Position numbers and translations under genes: made by a program | Source of the DNA: an uncultured Sutterella sp. | GTDB taxonomy: Bacteria > Pseudomonadota > Gammaproteobacteria > Burkholderiales > Burkholderiaceae_F | Assembly: GCA_900542195.1 (NCBI GenBank) | Contig: UQNA01000002.1 | Span: 1-64,000 of the forward strand | DNA: 64,000 nucleotides | Direction of reading: 5' to 3' | The notes under the pieces: model-generated | What the model saw: the letters and a program-made list of their open reading frames with translations, nothing else | What the model was told of the DNA's origin: nothing | Databases searched by the model: none | Shown: piece by piece, positions 26,958 through 35,292 of the stretch | How positions within the stretch are numbered: the stretch's first letter is position 1 | Layout of the letters: every line of letters begins with the position of its first letter

Positions 26958-27243
26958 TCAAATTGTTTTCATTATCAGCTACGGAAACTCGGTCAAACTG
27001 ATTATCTTTTCTCTGATAACTCCGGGAAAGAAATTTTGGACGAGAAGTTTTTGAGGGGTTTCTGTGGGGAAATAAAGCCGCGACACAAGTCTTTAAGAAA
27101 AACATTCAGAAACATAAACGTTCTGCAAACAATTAGGCCCCTATTCATCGGCAGGCCGAAGCCTGCGGAATTCCGGGGTCTTTCATTAAGAAATCTTTTT
27201 GTTATCTCTCAAATAAAAAAGTTGAAAGAGATACTGCTGTTGC
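26958..27243. other. Gene-free stretch between transposase remnant and rpiA
   Basis: Probably more degraded transposase sequence: short broken frames only. It contains a hairpin at 27151-27166 (arms GCAGGC and GCCTGC) whose minus-strand RNA would have a UUCG loop closed by C-G, a very stable tetraloop. It lies downstream of rpiA in rpiA's direction. Confidence 0.45.
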
Positions 27244-27930
27244 TTACTTCTTAAAAGAGAATTTATTCTTCTTTGTTGTAATTTTTACACCGTCAGAAGA
27301 ACCTACGATTAAAACATCCGCTCCTCTCTTGGCAAAAATTCCGCATGTAACTAAGCCCGGTAACTGGTTAATGGCTTCTTCGAGCTTTAAAGGATCTTGG
27401 ATCTGTAAGCCGGACACATCAATAATGTTGTTTCCATAATCAGTGATGCACTCTCTGACTTTAGGAACTCCTCGAATGCCTTCCATAGATTTTTTAATTT
27501 GTTCCACTGCCTTGGGAAGAACTTCTAAGGGCAGAGGAAAAGCGCCGAGCTGTTTCACGAGTTTGGTATCGTCGGCAATACAAACAAATTTATCACTGGC
27601 CTGAGCAACAATTTTTTCGCCTGTAAGAGCAGCCCCTCCACCTTTAATCATGTTGAAATTGGCATCGATTTCATCGCAGCCGTCAACATAAACAGGAATT
27701 CTTCCCTCAATTTCATTGAGTTCTACTACCGGAAAACCAAATGCTAACAGCTGTCTTGTAGTTGCATCTGAACTGGAAACACAGGCTTTAACTTTTTTTC
27801 CCGATTGCTGAAGAGCGGCAATAAAAAAGCTTACTGTCGTGCCGGTGCCAACCCCTAAATATTCATTTTCAATAACATAGTCGACTGCAGCCTTTGCAGC
27901 CAGCTCTTTCTTTCTTGCCTGCTCATCCAT
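27244..27930 (-). CDS. rpiA: Ribose-5-phosphate isomerase A
   Basis: Interconverts ribose 5-phosphate and ribulose 5-phosphate in the non-oxidative pentose phosphate pathway (cytoplasm). The 228-residue product has the usual family length and shows its hallmark motifs: 'GVGTGTT' near residue 26 (phosphate loop), 'DGCDEID' near residue 83 with catalytic acidic residues, and 'KGGGAALTGEK' just after. The C-terminal lobe ends with 'GIFAKRGADVLIVG'. The ATG start at 27930 is standard. It is divergent from the PAS histidine kinase; the shared upstream region carries a perfect 20-bp palindrome. No other pentose-phosphate gene is adjacent. Confidence 0.96.
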   Translation of the reverse strand: MDEQARKKELAAKAAVDYVIENEYLGVGTGTTVSFFIAALQQSGKKVKACVSSSDATTRQLLAFGFPVVELNEIEGRIPVYVDGCDEIDANFNMIKGGGAALTGEKIVAQASDKFVCIADDTKLVKQLGAFPLPLEVLPKAVEQIKKSMEGIRGVPKVRECITDYGNNIIDVSGLQIQDPLKLEEAINQLPGLVTCGIFAKRGADVLIVGSSDGVKITTKKNKFSFKK

Positions 27931-27994
27931 TGTTATTTGTCCTTAAGTTAGGTAAAAACTACATGTGATTTTATCCTCTTGTACGACCTTTCTT

Positions 27995-28014
27995 TAAAAC
28001 AAATATTTGTTTTA
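27995..28014. promoter_or_regulatory. Perfect 20-bp AT-rich palindrome
   Basis: Each half is TAAAACAAAT, followed by its exact reverse complement without a gap. It sits in the 155-base divergent region between rpiA (start 27930) and the histidine kinase (start 28086). This is a position and symmetry typical of an operator for a dimeric regulator. Confidence 0.45.
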
Positions 28015-28085
28015 GCCGTTGGTCTTTCAAATCAGAAGATATTTTGGTTATATACTTTCAGACCTTAGCGAAAAAAAAGTTTCTC

Positions 28086-30470
28086 ATGAGCGAAGCCCAC
28101 TCTACTTACAGCAGTCAGATAATGGACCGGTTCGGTGAATCTGTCACCGCTCTAAAAAAACAATCTAAGTTATCTACCGGTATCACCCCATTTATTTGGG
28201 CGATAGCAGTCCTTCTTATTGTTATCTTTGCCGCTTTATATATCAATGTTCGGACAAATAACGAGACCATCCTAAGAACGAACATTATGAAAAGCACAAC
28301 CCAGGTGGCAAACAACATTGAGCTGAGATTGACTTCAACCAGCTCAACCATGGCCAGGGTTATTGAGAAATTAGAGCAAGAAGGCCCCAGCAAAGAAGTC
28401 TTCGATAAATACGGCCGAGAATTTTTACTCCAAAACCCTGAGGTTATCCTCTTAAGACTCATTGAGCCCAATGGAAAAGGAATCACTGCTCTCGTAGGAC
28501 CGCGTATTCGAAACGAAAGTTTCAGACAATATAACTACCTTGATTACCCGCCCGTAGTAAGAGACAGTATTCGAGATGCATTTGCAACTAAACGAGTAGT
28601 TTACAGCAGCTATTGGGAGATCCCTTATGATTCAACATCTCCTAATACGGTAATTATCTATCCGTTTACATTGAATGAAAAAGAATACGCACTTCTCGCC
28701 CGTATTTCTCTTTCTCGACTTCTTGAGGAATCGGTTCCTAATATTCTTCGGTCAGATTACGAATTTAGCTTGATGCACGGAACAGAATTGATCGCAGGCA
28801 AGGCTCTTTACAATCCGCCTGACGACTTCACAATTCCAAGCTATATCCGCTCCGCCGACCCTCTTCCTTCTTCTATTCAGCTCTATGGCTGCAATCTTGT
28901 AGAAAGTCCTTTAATTTTTGCCAGCCCTTTACTCTTTTGGCTTGGCAGCTTGATGTTGTTCCTCCTCTTGTTGCTGTTCTTTTTATATAAAAAGATGGTG
29001 CAGAATCAAAACGCTTTGGATGCGGCAACAAAAGAAGTTGAATTACGAAGATCAATCGAGCGGTCTATGCTGATGGGAGTTCTAATCACGGATATGAACT
29101 CAACCATCATCTATCTCAACCAGTCAATGTGTAATCTTTGCGGTTACTCAGAAAACGAACTTCTCGGAAAAGAAAGTCCCTATCCTTTCTGGGGGGATTC
29201 AACTCCTCTCCCCTCTACGATTCTTTCAGCTAAAGATTTAAATGCTTCTGAGCTTCCGTATCGGTTCGATATCACCATTCGGAAAAAGAACTCTCAGAAG
29301 ATAAAAGGAATGCTTTTAGCTTCGCCTTTCTATTCGCAAGATGGAGAGCAATCGGGCTGGATTTACTTGATTCGCGATAATACGAACGACTTTAATTCCC
29401 AAACATTGATCAATGACGCGATTGCGTCCTATGAAAAACTCCTGAATTCCGTGAATTCCTGTATCTCTGTAGTTACTCACAAGCCTTCGGGAAATATTCT
29501 CGGAATGCGCAATGACTTATATGTGGAAACGATGGGCTCTACAGTAAAAGGGCATCAGGACATTTCTCGCTCTTTCCATGAACCGTTTAATGCCGAAGGC
29601 AAGCGCACCGGAGATATTTGGGTTTCTTCGATGGAAAAATGGTTCAACGTCTCGGAAAGCAGAATCACGCTTCCCGGCGGTTCTCACGTTACGCTCCAAA
29701 CGGCGCAAGACATCACTGATAAGAAAATCAGTGAAAAAACCCTTGAGGAACAAACAAACAAAATGGAGATTTCATCCCGCTTAATTACACTGGGTGAAAT
29801 GGCCTCTACGATTACTCATGAAATCAACCAGCCGCTCACGGCGATTGTCGCTTACACGAGTACCGCTATCGAAGTGATGGACAACGCTTCTGAGGTAAAT
29901 AAAAAGCAGGTTATTGAAGTTTTCCAAAAAGTTGCCGCTCAGGCTACCCGCATCGACAAAATTATTAAAAACATCCGCTCCTTTGCTAAGAGACGTTCAA
30001 CCAGCCTTGAACCGATTCTTCTCGGAAATGTTCTTAACGATACGATGGAACTGGGAAAACTTATTGAAAAGAAATACAACGGTGTTCGTCTGAATTACGA
30101 AGTTCCGAAAACTCTTCCGACAGTTATGTGCGATCCGGTACAGGTGGTGCAGATTCTTCTTAATCTCATCCGCAACGCCGCAGACGCATGTACTGAGGCA
30201 AAGAGTCCGAATTTAGAAATCACCGTCAGAGTCACAAAAGAAGAAGATCACGTAGCGATTGCTGTTGAAGATCATGGACCGGGAATAAACGACACCATGA
30301 AGGCAAGTTTATTCACTCCATTCTTCTCAACTAAAAAGAACGGACTCGGACTTGGTTTGAGTACTTGCCAGACGATTGCTGAAGCCCACAATACAAGGCT
30401 TGAAGTTAGAGATAACCCAGGAGGCGGAACAATATTTTCCTTCGAACTCAAAATCGTTGCAAATAATTAG
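28086..30470 (+). CDS. PAS-domain membrane sensor histidine kinase
   Basis: The sensor half of a two-component system (794 residues from the ATG at 28086). Layout: membrane segment at about 33-53; a periplasmic sensory region of about 220 residues; second membrane segment at about 276-300 (very Leu-rich); a PAS domain ('ERSMLMGVLITDMNSTIIYL') and a second PAS-like stretch; then the transmitter. The HisKA box is 'TLGEMASTITHEINQPLTAI' with the phosphorylated His at about 578. N, G1 and G2 boxes of the ATPase follow ('NLIRNAADA', 'VEDHGPGI', 'GLGLGLSTC'). The transmitter is closest to the FixL/DctB/TodS class. A TTG at 28044 would add 14 residues. The FixJ-type regulator 214 bases downstream is its likely partner. 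The signal is not readable from sequence. Confidence 0.9.
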   Translation: MSEAHSTYSSQIMDRFGESVTALKKQSKLSTGITPFIWAIAVLLIVIFAALYINVRTNNETILRTNIMKSTTQVANNIELRLTSTSSTMARVIEKLEQEGPSKEVFDKYGREFLLQNPEVILLRLIEPNGKGITALVGPRIRNESFRQYNYLDYPPVVRDSIRDAFATKRVVYSSYWEIPYDSTSPNTVIIYPFTLNEKEYALLARISLSRLLEESVPNILRSDYEFSLMHGTELIAGKALYNPPDDFTIPSYIRSADPLPSSIQLYGCNLVESPLIFASPLLFWLGSLMLFLLLLLFFLYKKMVQNQNALDAATKEVELRRSIERSMLMGVLITDMNSTIIYLNQSMCNLCGYSENELLGKESPYPFWGDSTPLPSTILSAKDLNASELPYRFDITIRKKNSQKIKGMLLASPFYSQDGEQSGWIYLIRDNTNDFNSQTLINDAIASYEKLLNSVNSCISVVTHKPSGNILGMRNDLYVETMGSTVKGHQDISRSFHEPFNAEGKRTGDIWVSSMEKWFNVSESRITLPGGSHVTLQTAQDITDKKISEKTLEEQTNKMEISSRLITLGEMASTITHEINQPLTAIVAYTSTAIEVMDNASEVNKKQVIEVFQKVAAQATRIDKIIKNIRSFAKRRSTSLEPILLGNVLNDTMELGKLIEKKYNGVRLNYEVPKTLPTVMCDPVQVVQILLNLIRNAADACTEAKSPNLEITVRVTKEEDHVAIAVEDHGPGINDTMKASLFTPFFSTKKNGLGLGLSTCQTIAEAHNTRLEVRDNPGGGTIFSFELKIVANN

Positions 30471-30547
30471 AAAATCTTAGAGAAAACTACTTATGATCTG
30501 AACTTTAGTGAAAATTTTTTGAATTTTTTTATCATTATCCCACGGGT

Positions 30548-30564
30548 AATACCCGCGGGGTATT
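30548..30564. terminator. GC-rich hairpin between kinase and regulator genes
   Basis: Arms AATACCC and GGGTATT around a GCG loop, followed by TTATAAA. It could attenuate read-through from the kinase gene or be a regulatory site for the response regulator gene. It is too short for a confident terminator. Confidence 0.35.
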
Positions 30565-30684
30565 TATAAAAAGTATATAATTAGGGTAGCTCAAATTAGT
30601 TAGCATTCTAGCGTGAGCAGCGAACCTTAAATTTAAAAATCTTCGTATAAACATTATTGAGAATAATTTCTGAAAGGCGTACAG

Positions 30685-31359
30685 ATGATTCAGATGACCT
30701 CGAAAAACTACACTCAAGACAATCCTGAGACATTAGGTGTCGTCTATATCGTAGAGGATGACGAAGCTGTTAGAGACTCTCTTAAGTGGCTCTTAGAAGC
30801 ATCTAGCTATCGCGTTGAACTTTTCGACAGCGGCGAGATGTTCCTTGCTAAATTCGATCCCAATGCTATCGCAGTTCTCGTATTGGACGTAAGAATGCCG
30901 GGTATGAGCGGTCTTGAGGTTCAAGAACACTTGATTGCCCGTAAATGCGACATCCCAATTATCTTTATTTCCGGACATGGTGATGTCTCCATGGCTGTCT
31001 CCACCTTGAAGAAAGGTGCTGTCGACTTTATTGAAAAACCTTTCGACCAGGCCGCTTTGCGTTCCCAGGTTGAAAGAATGCTCCAGGAAGCCAGACAGAG
31101 ACGCATCAGAGCAGAACGCCGCTCTCTTAACGATGCCTTGTTAAGTAAGCTTACGCCGCGTGAACAACATGTTTTAGAGAGAATCGTCAGCGGCCGCTTG
31201 AACAAACAAATCGCCTCTGACCTTGGAATTTCTATCAAGACTGTAGAAGCTCACAGAGCATCCATCATGGATAAAACAAACTCAGGCACAGTTGCAGATT
31301 TGATGAGAGTGGTTCTTAATGCCAACAAAGCTCCCTTAAAAGATAGCTCCATTAGCTAA
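30685..31359 (+). CDS. FixJ/NarL-type response regulator
   Basis: DNA-binding half of the two-component pair (224 residues). The receiver domain occupies residues 18-135, with acidic pocket 'VEDDE', phosphoacceptor Asp at about 68 ('LVLDVRMPG'), the conserved Ser in 'FISGHGD' and Lys in 'DFIEKPF'. A helical linker (140-155) leads to a LuxR-type helix-turn-helix ('LTPREQHVLERIVSGRLNKQ' then 'LGISIKTVEAHRASIM'). This arrangement and the 'EKPFD' loop are characteristic of FixJ-type regulators, which pair with PAS kinases like the gene just upstream. The ATG at 30685 has GAAAGG ahead; a second ATG three codons on is possible. Followed by a clear terminator. Confidence 0.93.
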   Translation: MIQMTSKNYTQDNPETLGVVYIVEDDEAVRDSLKWLLEASSYRVELFDSGEMFLAKFDPNAIAVLVLDVRMPGMSGLEVQEHLIARKCDIPIIFISGHGDVSMAVSTLKKGAVDFIEKPFDQAALRSQVERMLQEARQRRIRAERRSLNDALLSKLTPREQHVLERIVSGRLNKQIASDLGISIKTVEAHRASIMDKTNSGTVADLMRVVLNANKAPLKDSSIS

Positions 31360-31379
31360 GACTTCAAAGCAGATTACTA

Positions 31380-31407
31380 AACGAGAAGGCCACCCCTTCT
31401 CGTTTTT
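31380..31407 (+). terminator. Rho-independent terminator after the response regulator
   Basis: Arms AACGAGAAGG (31380-31389) and CCTTCTCGTT (31395-31404) with a 5-base loop and a run of T to 31407. It separates the two-component genes from folD. Confidence 0.9.
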
Positions 31408-31441
31408 GTTTAGACTCTCAGAACAACACATGGAGTAACAG

Positions 31442-32308
31442 ATGACCGCACAGCTAATTAACGGAAAAGATTTATCTCAGCAGATCAGAAAAAACATTAA
31501 AGAAAAAGCCTCTCAATTAACGGAAAAATACCGTCAGCCCTGTCTGGCTGTCATTTTGGTAGGTGAAGATCCGGCCAGCCAAGTTTACGTACGAAATAAA
31601 GTTAAATCATGCGAGGACTGCGGCATTAAGTCCATTCTTCACAGACTTCCTGCCGACTCCACGGAAAAAGAAGTTATAGATTTAATTAATACCTTAAATC
31701 AGGACAAAGAAGTAGACGGAATCCTCGTTCAGCTGCCTCTTCCTAAACATATTTCCGAACAAAAAATCATCGAAACAATCGATGTGACAAAAGACGTTGA
31801 CGGCTTCCATCTTCATAACGTCGGGGCATTATCTTGCGGACTTCCGTGTTTAAAACCGTGCACGCCTCACGGGGTTATTAAAATGCTTGAATCCGCCAAT
31901 ATAGATTTGGAAGGCAAGCTCGCCCTCGTTTTAGGTAGAAGCAATATCGTCGGAAAACCGATGGCCCAGCTTCTGCTCGAAAAGAACGCAACAGTCATCC
32001 TTGCTCATAGCAAAACACGTAATCTTCAGGAACTAACTCTGCAAGCTGACGTCATTATCGCTGCTGTCGGCCGCCCTCTTTTCTTGAAAGCTGAAATGGT
32101 GAAGCCCGGTGCCGTCGTTATTGATGTTGGTATTAATAGAAATTCAGAAGGAAAACTATGCGGCGATGTTGACTTTGAAAATGTCAAGGAAACTGCCGGA
32201 TTCATTACACCGGTACCGGGAGGCGTTGGTCCCATGACCATTACGATGCTTCTTGAAAACACTCTAATCGCTGCTGAAAACAGTTTCCAAAAAAAGGAAA
32301 ACCAATGA
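31442..32308 (+). CDS. folD: Bifunctional methylenetetrahydrofolate dehydrogenase / cyclohydrolase
   Basis: Converts 5,10-methylene-THF to 10-formyl-THF in one-carbon metabolism. At 288 residues the length is standard. Motifs: 'VGEDPASQVYVRNKVKSCED' (catalytic Lys in 'Y...K'), 'DGILVQLPLPKH', the Rossmann 'LGRSNIVGKPMAQLLL', 'VDGFH', and the C-terminal 'PVPGGVGPMTITMLLENT'. It starts at the ATG at 31442 and overlaps the next gene by four bases (ATGA), so translation is probably coupled to the oligopeptidase gene; the pair forms a small operon. Confidence 0.97.
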   Translation: MTAQLINGKDLSQQIRKNIKEKASQLTEKYRQPCLAVILVGEDPASQVYVRNKVKSCEDCGIKSILHRLPADSTEKEVIDLINTLNQDKEVDGILVQLPLPKHISEQKIIETIDVTKDVDGFHLHNVGALSCGLPCLKPCTPHGVIKMLESANIDLEGKLALVLGRSNIVGKPMAQLLLEKNATVILAHSKTRNLQELTLQADVIIAAVGRPLFLKAEMVKPGAVVIDVGINRNSEGKLCGDVDFENVKETAGFITPVPGGVGPMTITMLLENTLIAAENSFQKKENQ

Positions 32309-34359
32309 CAAACCAAAAATATGCTCTTTTAGATGTCGTTAAAAACAAGGACAAGCTTATTCCGTTCGATCATTTAGACGAAGAATCATTTAAGCCCGCC
32401 ATCCTTGAGTTAATCGCCAAGGTCAAAGAAACAACAAACGGCATAACCGAATCTAAGAGTGCTCCTTCTTGGAACAACATCATCGACAAGCTTGATGATG
32501 CTGAAGAAAATTTAAATTTTGGCTGGACGATTATTTCCCACTTAAACAGCGTTAAAGATACTCCCCAGCTTCGCAAAATCGTCAATGAACTTTTGCCCTC
32601 TATTTCCGAGCTTTACAGCTGGTTAGGACAAAATGAAGAGCTTTATGCAAAGTACAAAGAACTCAGAGGCTCTGAAGCAGGTAAACAGCTCAACAAAACA
32701 CGCCAACGAATTCTGGAAAGACAAATAACAGGGTTTGTTCTCTCCGGTGCTGAGCTCTCCAAAGAAGATAAGACAAAACTCAGTGCCATCAATGAAGAAA
32801 GCTCCCAGCTCTCTCAGAAATTTTCTGAGAATCTTCTTGACTGCACCAACGATTTTTCTTTGTATCTCCCTGAAGAAACGAAACAATTAGAGGGCGTACC
32901 GGAATCTGAAAAGCAGTTGTTTAAACAACAGGCTCAAAAAGAAGGTAAGGAAGGTTACAAGATTACTTTACATATGCCTAACTACCTTCCTATCATGCAG
33001 TACGCTGCTGACAGAGACCTAAGAGAACAGCTTTACCACGCTTACAGCACCCGAGCTTCTGAATTCAGCCCTGCGGGAAAAGATAATGCCCCCATTATCG
33101 AGAGACTTCTAGATCTGAGATCTCAAGAAGCCGCTTTGCTTGGTTATAAAAATTTCGCCGAAGTCTCTTTAGTAATGAAGATGGCTGATTCTCCGGAAGA
33201 AGTTATAAAATTCTTGAGAGAACTTGCCTCTAAGGCGAAGCCGGCCGCAAAAAAAGATATGGAAGAGCTTCTGAAATTTGCCAAAGAAGATTTGAAGCTC
33301 GAAGATCCTAAGGCTTGGGATTTAACTTATGCCAGCGAACGCTTAAGAGAGAAAAAATATTCTTACAGCGATCAGGAAGTTAAGCAATACTTTACTGAGC
33401 CCACCGTCTTTAAAGGTCTGTTCGGACTAGTTGAGAAACTCTTTGGGATTCAAGTGGAAGAAGCAAAAGCTCCTGTTTGGGCCCCTGAAGTCAAGTATTT
33501 TGTCATTAAAGACAAGGCCGGAAAAGAAATCGCCTCCTTCTATGCTGATCTTTACGCAAGAGAAGGCAAGCGCGGCGGTGCCTGGATGAACGACCAGAGA
33601 TCCCGCAGAGAGGTCGACGGAAAAATTCAAACACCGATTGCTTATTTAGTTTGCAACTTCTCCGCTCCTGTCGGGGATAAACCTGCCCTCCTCACGCTTA
33701 ACGACGTTGAAACACTTTTCCATGAATTCGGCCACGGGCTTCACCACATGCTCACTAAGCAAACGGATCTTTCTGTTTCCGGTATCGCCGATGTTGAATG
33801 GGATGCCGTGGAAATGCCGAGCCAGTTTATGGAAAACTTCGTTTGGAATTGGGAAATCATCCAATCCCTAACTTCCCACGTGGATACCGGCAAACCAATG
33901 CCGAAGGAATTGTTTGACAAGATTGTCGCAGCTAAGAACTTCGAAGCGGGTATGGCAAATGTTCGTCAAATTGAATTTGCTCTCTTCGATATGCTCTTGC
34001 ACTGTGACTACGATCCGAAGGCTTGCACCGTTCAGGAACTTTTAGATGCCGTAAGAAAAGAAGTAGCGGTTGTTTTCCCACCGAAATATAACCGTTTTGC
34101 CAACTCTTTCTCTCACATCTTCGCCGGCGGGTACGCAGCGGGTTATTACAGCTATAAATGGGCTGAAGTACTTTCCGCAGACGCTTTCTCCTTATTTGAA
34201 GAAAAAGGCATCTTCAATTCGGAAGTCGGGCAGAAGTGGCTGACGGAAGTTCTTGCCGTCGGAGGTTCACGCCCTGCTAAAGAAAGCTTCAAAGCCTTCC
34301 GTGGCAGAGATCCCTCTCCGGACGCATTGCTGCGTTCATATGGACTGCTGGATCGTTAG
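32305..34359 (+). CDS. prlC: M3-family oligopeptidase A
   Basis: A cytoplasmic zinc metallopeptidase that degrades short peptides, including cleaved signal peptides. At 684 residues it has the usual length of OpdA/PrlC. The zinc site is 'LFHEFGHGLHHML' at about residues 471-483, with the downstream Glu in 'VEWDAVEMPSQFMENF', a signature of the M3A group. The helical N-terminal half ('FDHLDEESFKPAILELIAKV') is also typical. Translation is coupled to folD through the ATGA overlap. A hairpin with a T tract follows. Confidence 0.95.
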   Translation: MTNQKYALLDVVKNKDKLIPFDHLDEESFKPAILELIAKVKETTNGITESKSAPSWNNIIDKLDDAEENLNFGWTIISHLNSVKDTPQLRKIVNELLPSISELYSWLGQNEELYAKYKELRGSEAGKQLNKTRQRILERQITGFVLSGAELSKEDKTKLSAINEESSQLSQKFSENLLDCTNDFSLYLPEETKQLEGVPESEKQLFKQQAQKEGKEGYKITLHMPNYLPIMQYAADRDLREQLYHAYSTRASEFSPAGKDNAPIIERLLDLRSQEAALLGYKNFAEVSLVMKMADSPEEVIKFLRELASKAKPAAKKDMEELLKFAKEDLKLEDPKAWDLTYASERLREKKYSYSDQEVKQYFTEPTVFKGLFGLVEKLFGIQVEEAKAPVWAPEVKYFVIKDKAGKEIASFYADLYAREGKRGGAWMNDQRSRREVDGKIQTPIAYLVCNFSAPVGDKPALLTLNDVETLFHEFGHGLHHMLTKQTDLSVSGIADVEWDAVEMPSQFMENFVWNWEIIQSLTSHVDTGKPMPKELFDKIVAAKNFEAGMANVRQIEFALFDMLLHCDYDPKACTVQELLDAVRKEVAVVFPPKYNRFANSFSHIFAGGYAAGYYSYKWAEVLSADAFSLFEEKGIFNSEVGQKWLTEVLAVGGSRPAKESFKAFRGRDPSPDALLRSYGLLDR

Positions 34360-34389
34360 TCTTTAGGCCTCTGTTCCGGCAGAGGCTAC

Positions 34390-34420
34390 TGCCTCCGAAA
34401 ATTCGGCAGGCATTTTCTTT
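34390..34420 (+). terminator. Terminator after the oligopeptidase gene
   Basis: Stem TGCCT-CCGA / TCGG-C-AGGCA (one bulged C, 4-base loop) followed by TTTTCTTTT. A second small stem (GCCTCTG / CAGAGGC) lies just before it. Confidence 0.7.
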
Positions 34421-34466
34421 TGTCTGCCGTTTTCTTCAATAAGAAAGCATTTTTTTCGAGATCTTT

Positions 34467-35264
34467 ATGAAATGCAAAATTACCACTTGGAACGTTAACT
34501 CTCTTAAAGTAAGAAAGCCACACGTTCTTCAATTTTTGCAGGAAGAGTCGCCCGACGTTCTCTGTCTTCAAGAACTTAAACAGCCAACCGAGGAAGTAGA
34601 TTCTCAGGCTTTTGCTGAACTTGGCTACCACACCGAAGCCTTTGGCCAAAAGACCTACAACGGTGTTGCCACACTGACAAAAAAGAGCGTTTTTCCTGAA
34701 TGCTCCGGTATCGTCAAAAACCTTCCGAGTTTTGAGGATCCTCAAAGCCGTCTCTTGGCAATGACAGTTTCTTTAGAGGGAATGCCGCTGCGCATCGTTA
34801 ACGGATACTTTCCCAACGGAGAAACAACCGAAAGTGAAAAGTTCCCTTATAAGCTGAAGTGGTTAGACAGTTTGACAACTTGGTTGGAAGAAGAGCTGAA
34901 GCAGTATCCGAACTTAGTACTGCTCGGGGACTTCAATATTGCCCCTGAAGACATCGATGCCAAACACCCTGAAGAATGGAAAGATACAGTTCTTTGTGTT
35001 CCTGAAGTTCGTCAGAAATTTAAGAATCTACTGAACTTGGGATTGATCGATAGTTTCCGTCAGCATGAGCAGCCGGAAAAGATCTATTCTTGGTGGGACT
35101 ACCGCATGAAGGCTTTCCAGAGAAATCTTGGTCTGAGAATTGACCATATTCTTATCTCTAAACCTTTGGCCCAATTCAACTGCTCAGTTGTCGTTAATAA
35201 GAACTTCCGCGGGTTAGAACGGCCGAGCGATCATGCGCCGGTTACTTTGACCTTAGAACTTTAA
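34467..35264 (+). CDS. xthA: Exodeoxyribonuclease III (AP endonuclease)
   Basis: Repairs abasic sites and trims 3' blocks in DNA. The 265-residue product carries the exonuclease III-family motifs in order: 'TWNVNSLKVR' at the start, 'CLQELK' (metal-binding Glu), 'LGDFNIAPEDID' (Asp/Asn catalytic pair), 'WWDYRMKAFQRNLGLRIDHI', and the C-terminal 'RPSDHAPVTL' with the catalytic His. It is more like the single-domain bacterial XthA/ExoA enzymes than eukaryotic APE1. The gene stands alone between a terminator and a bidirectional terminator that separates it from the convergent RlmN-like gene. Confidence 0.94.
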   Translation: MKCKITTWNVNSLKVRKPHVLQFLQEESPDVLCLQELKQPTEEVDSQAFAELGYHTEAFGQKTYNGVATLTKKSVFPECSGIVKNLPSFEDPQSRLLAMTVSLEGMPLRIVNGYFPNGETTESEKFPYKLKWLDSLTTWLEEELKQYPNLVLLGDFNIAPEDIDAKHPEEWKDTVLCVPEVRQKFKNLLNLGLIDSFRQHEQPEKIYSWWDYRMKAFQRNLGLRIDHILISKPLAQFNCSVVVNKNFRGLERPSDHAPVTLTLEL

Positions 35265-35267
35265 GCG

Positions 35268-35289
35268 AATGCCGGGACCTCCCGGCATT
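35268..35289. terminator. Bidirectional terminator between xthA and the RlmN-like gene
   Basis: Arms AATGCCGGG and CCCGGCATT with a 4-base loop. It lies in the 28-base gap between two convergent genes and would serve both, though T tracts are short. Confidence 0.7.
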
Positions 35290-35292
35290 TGG

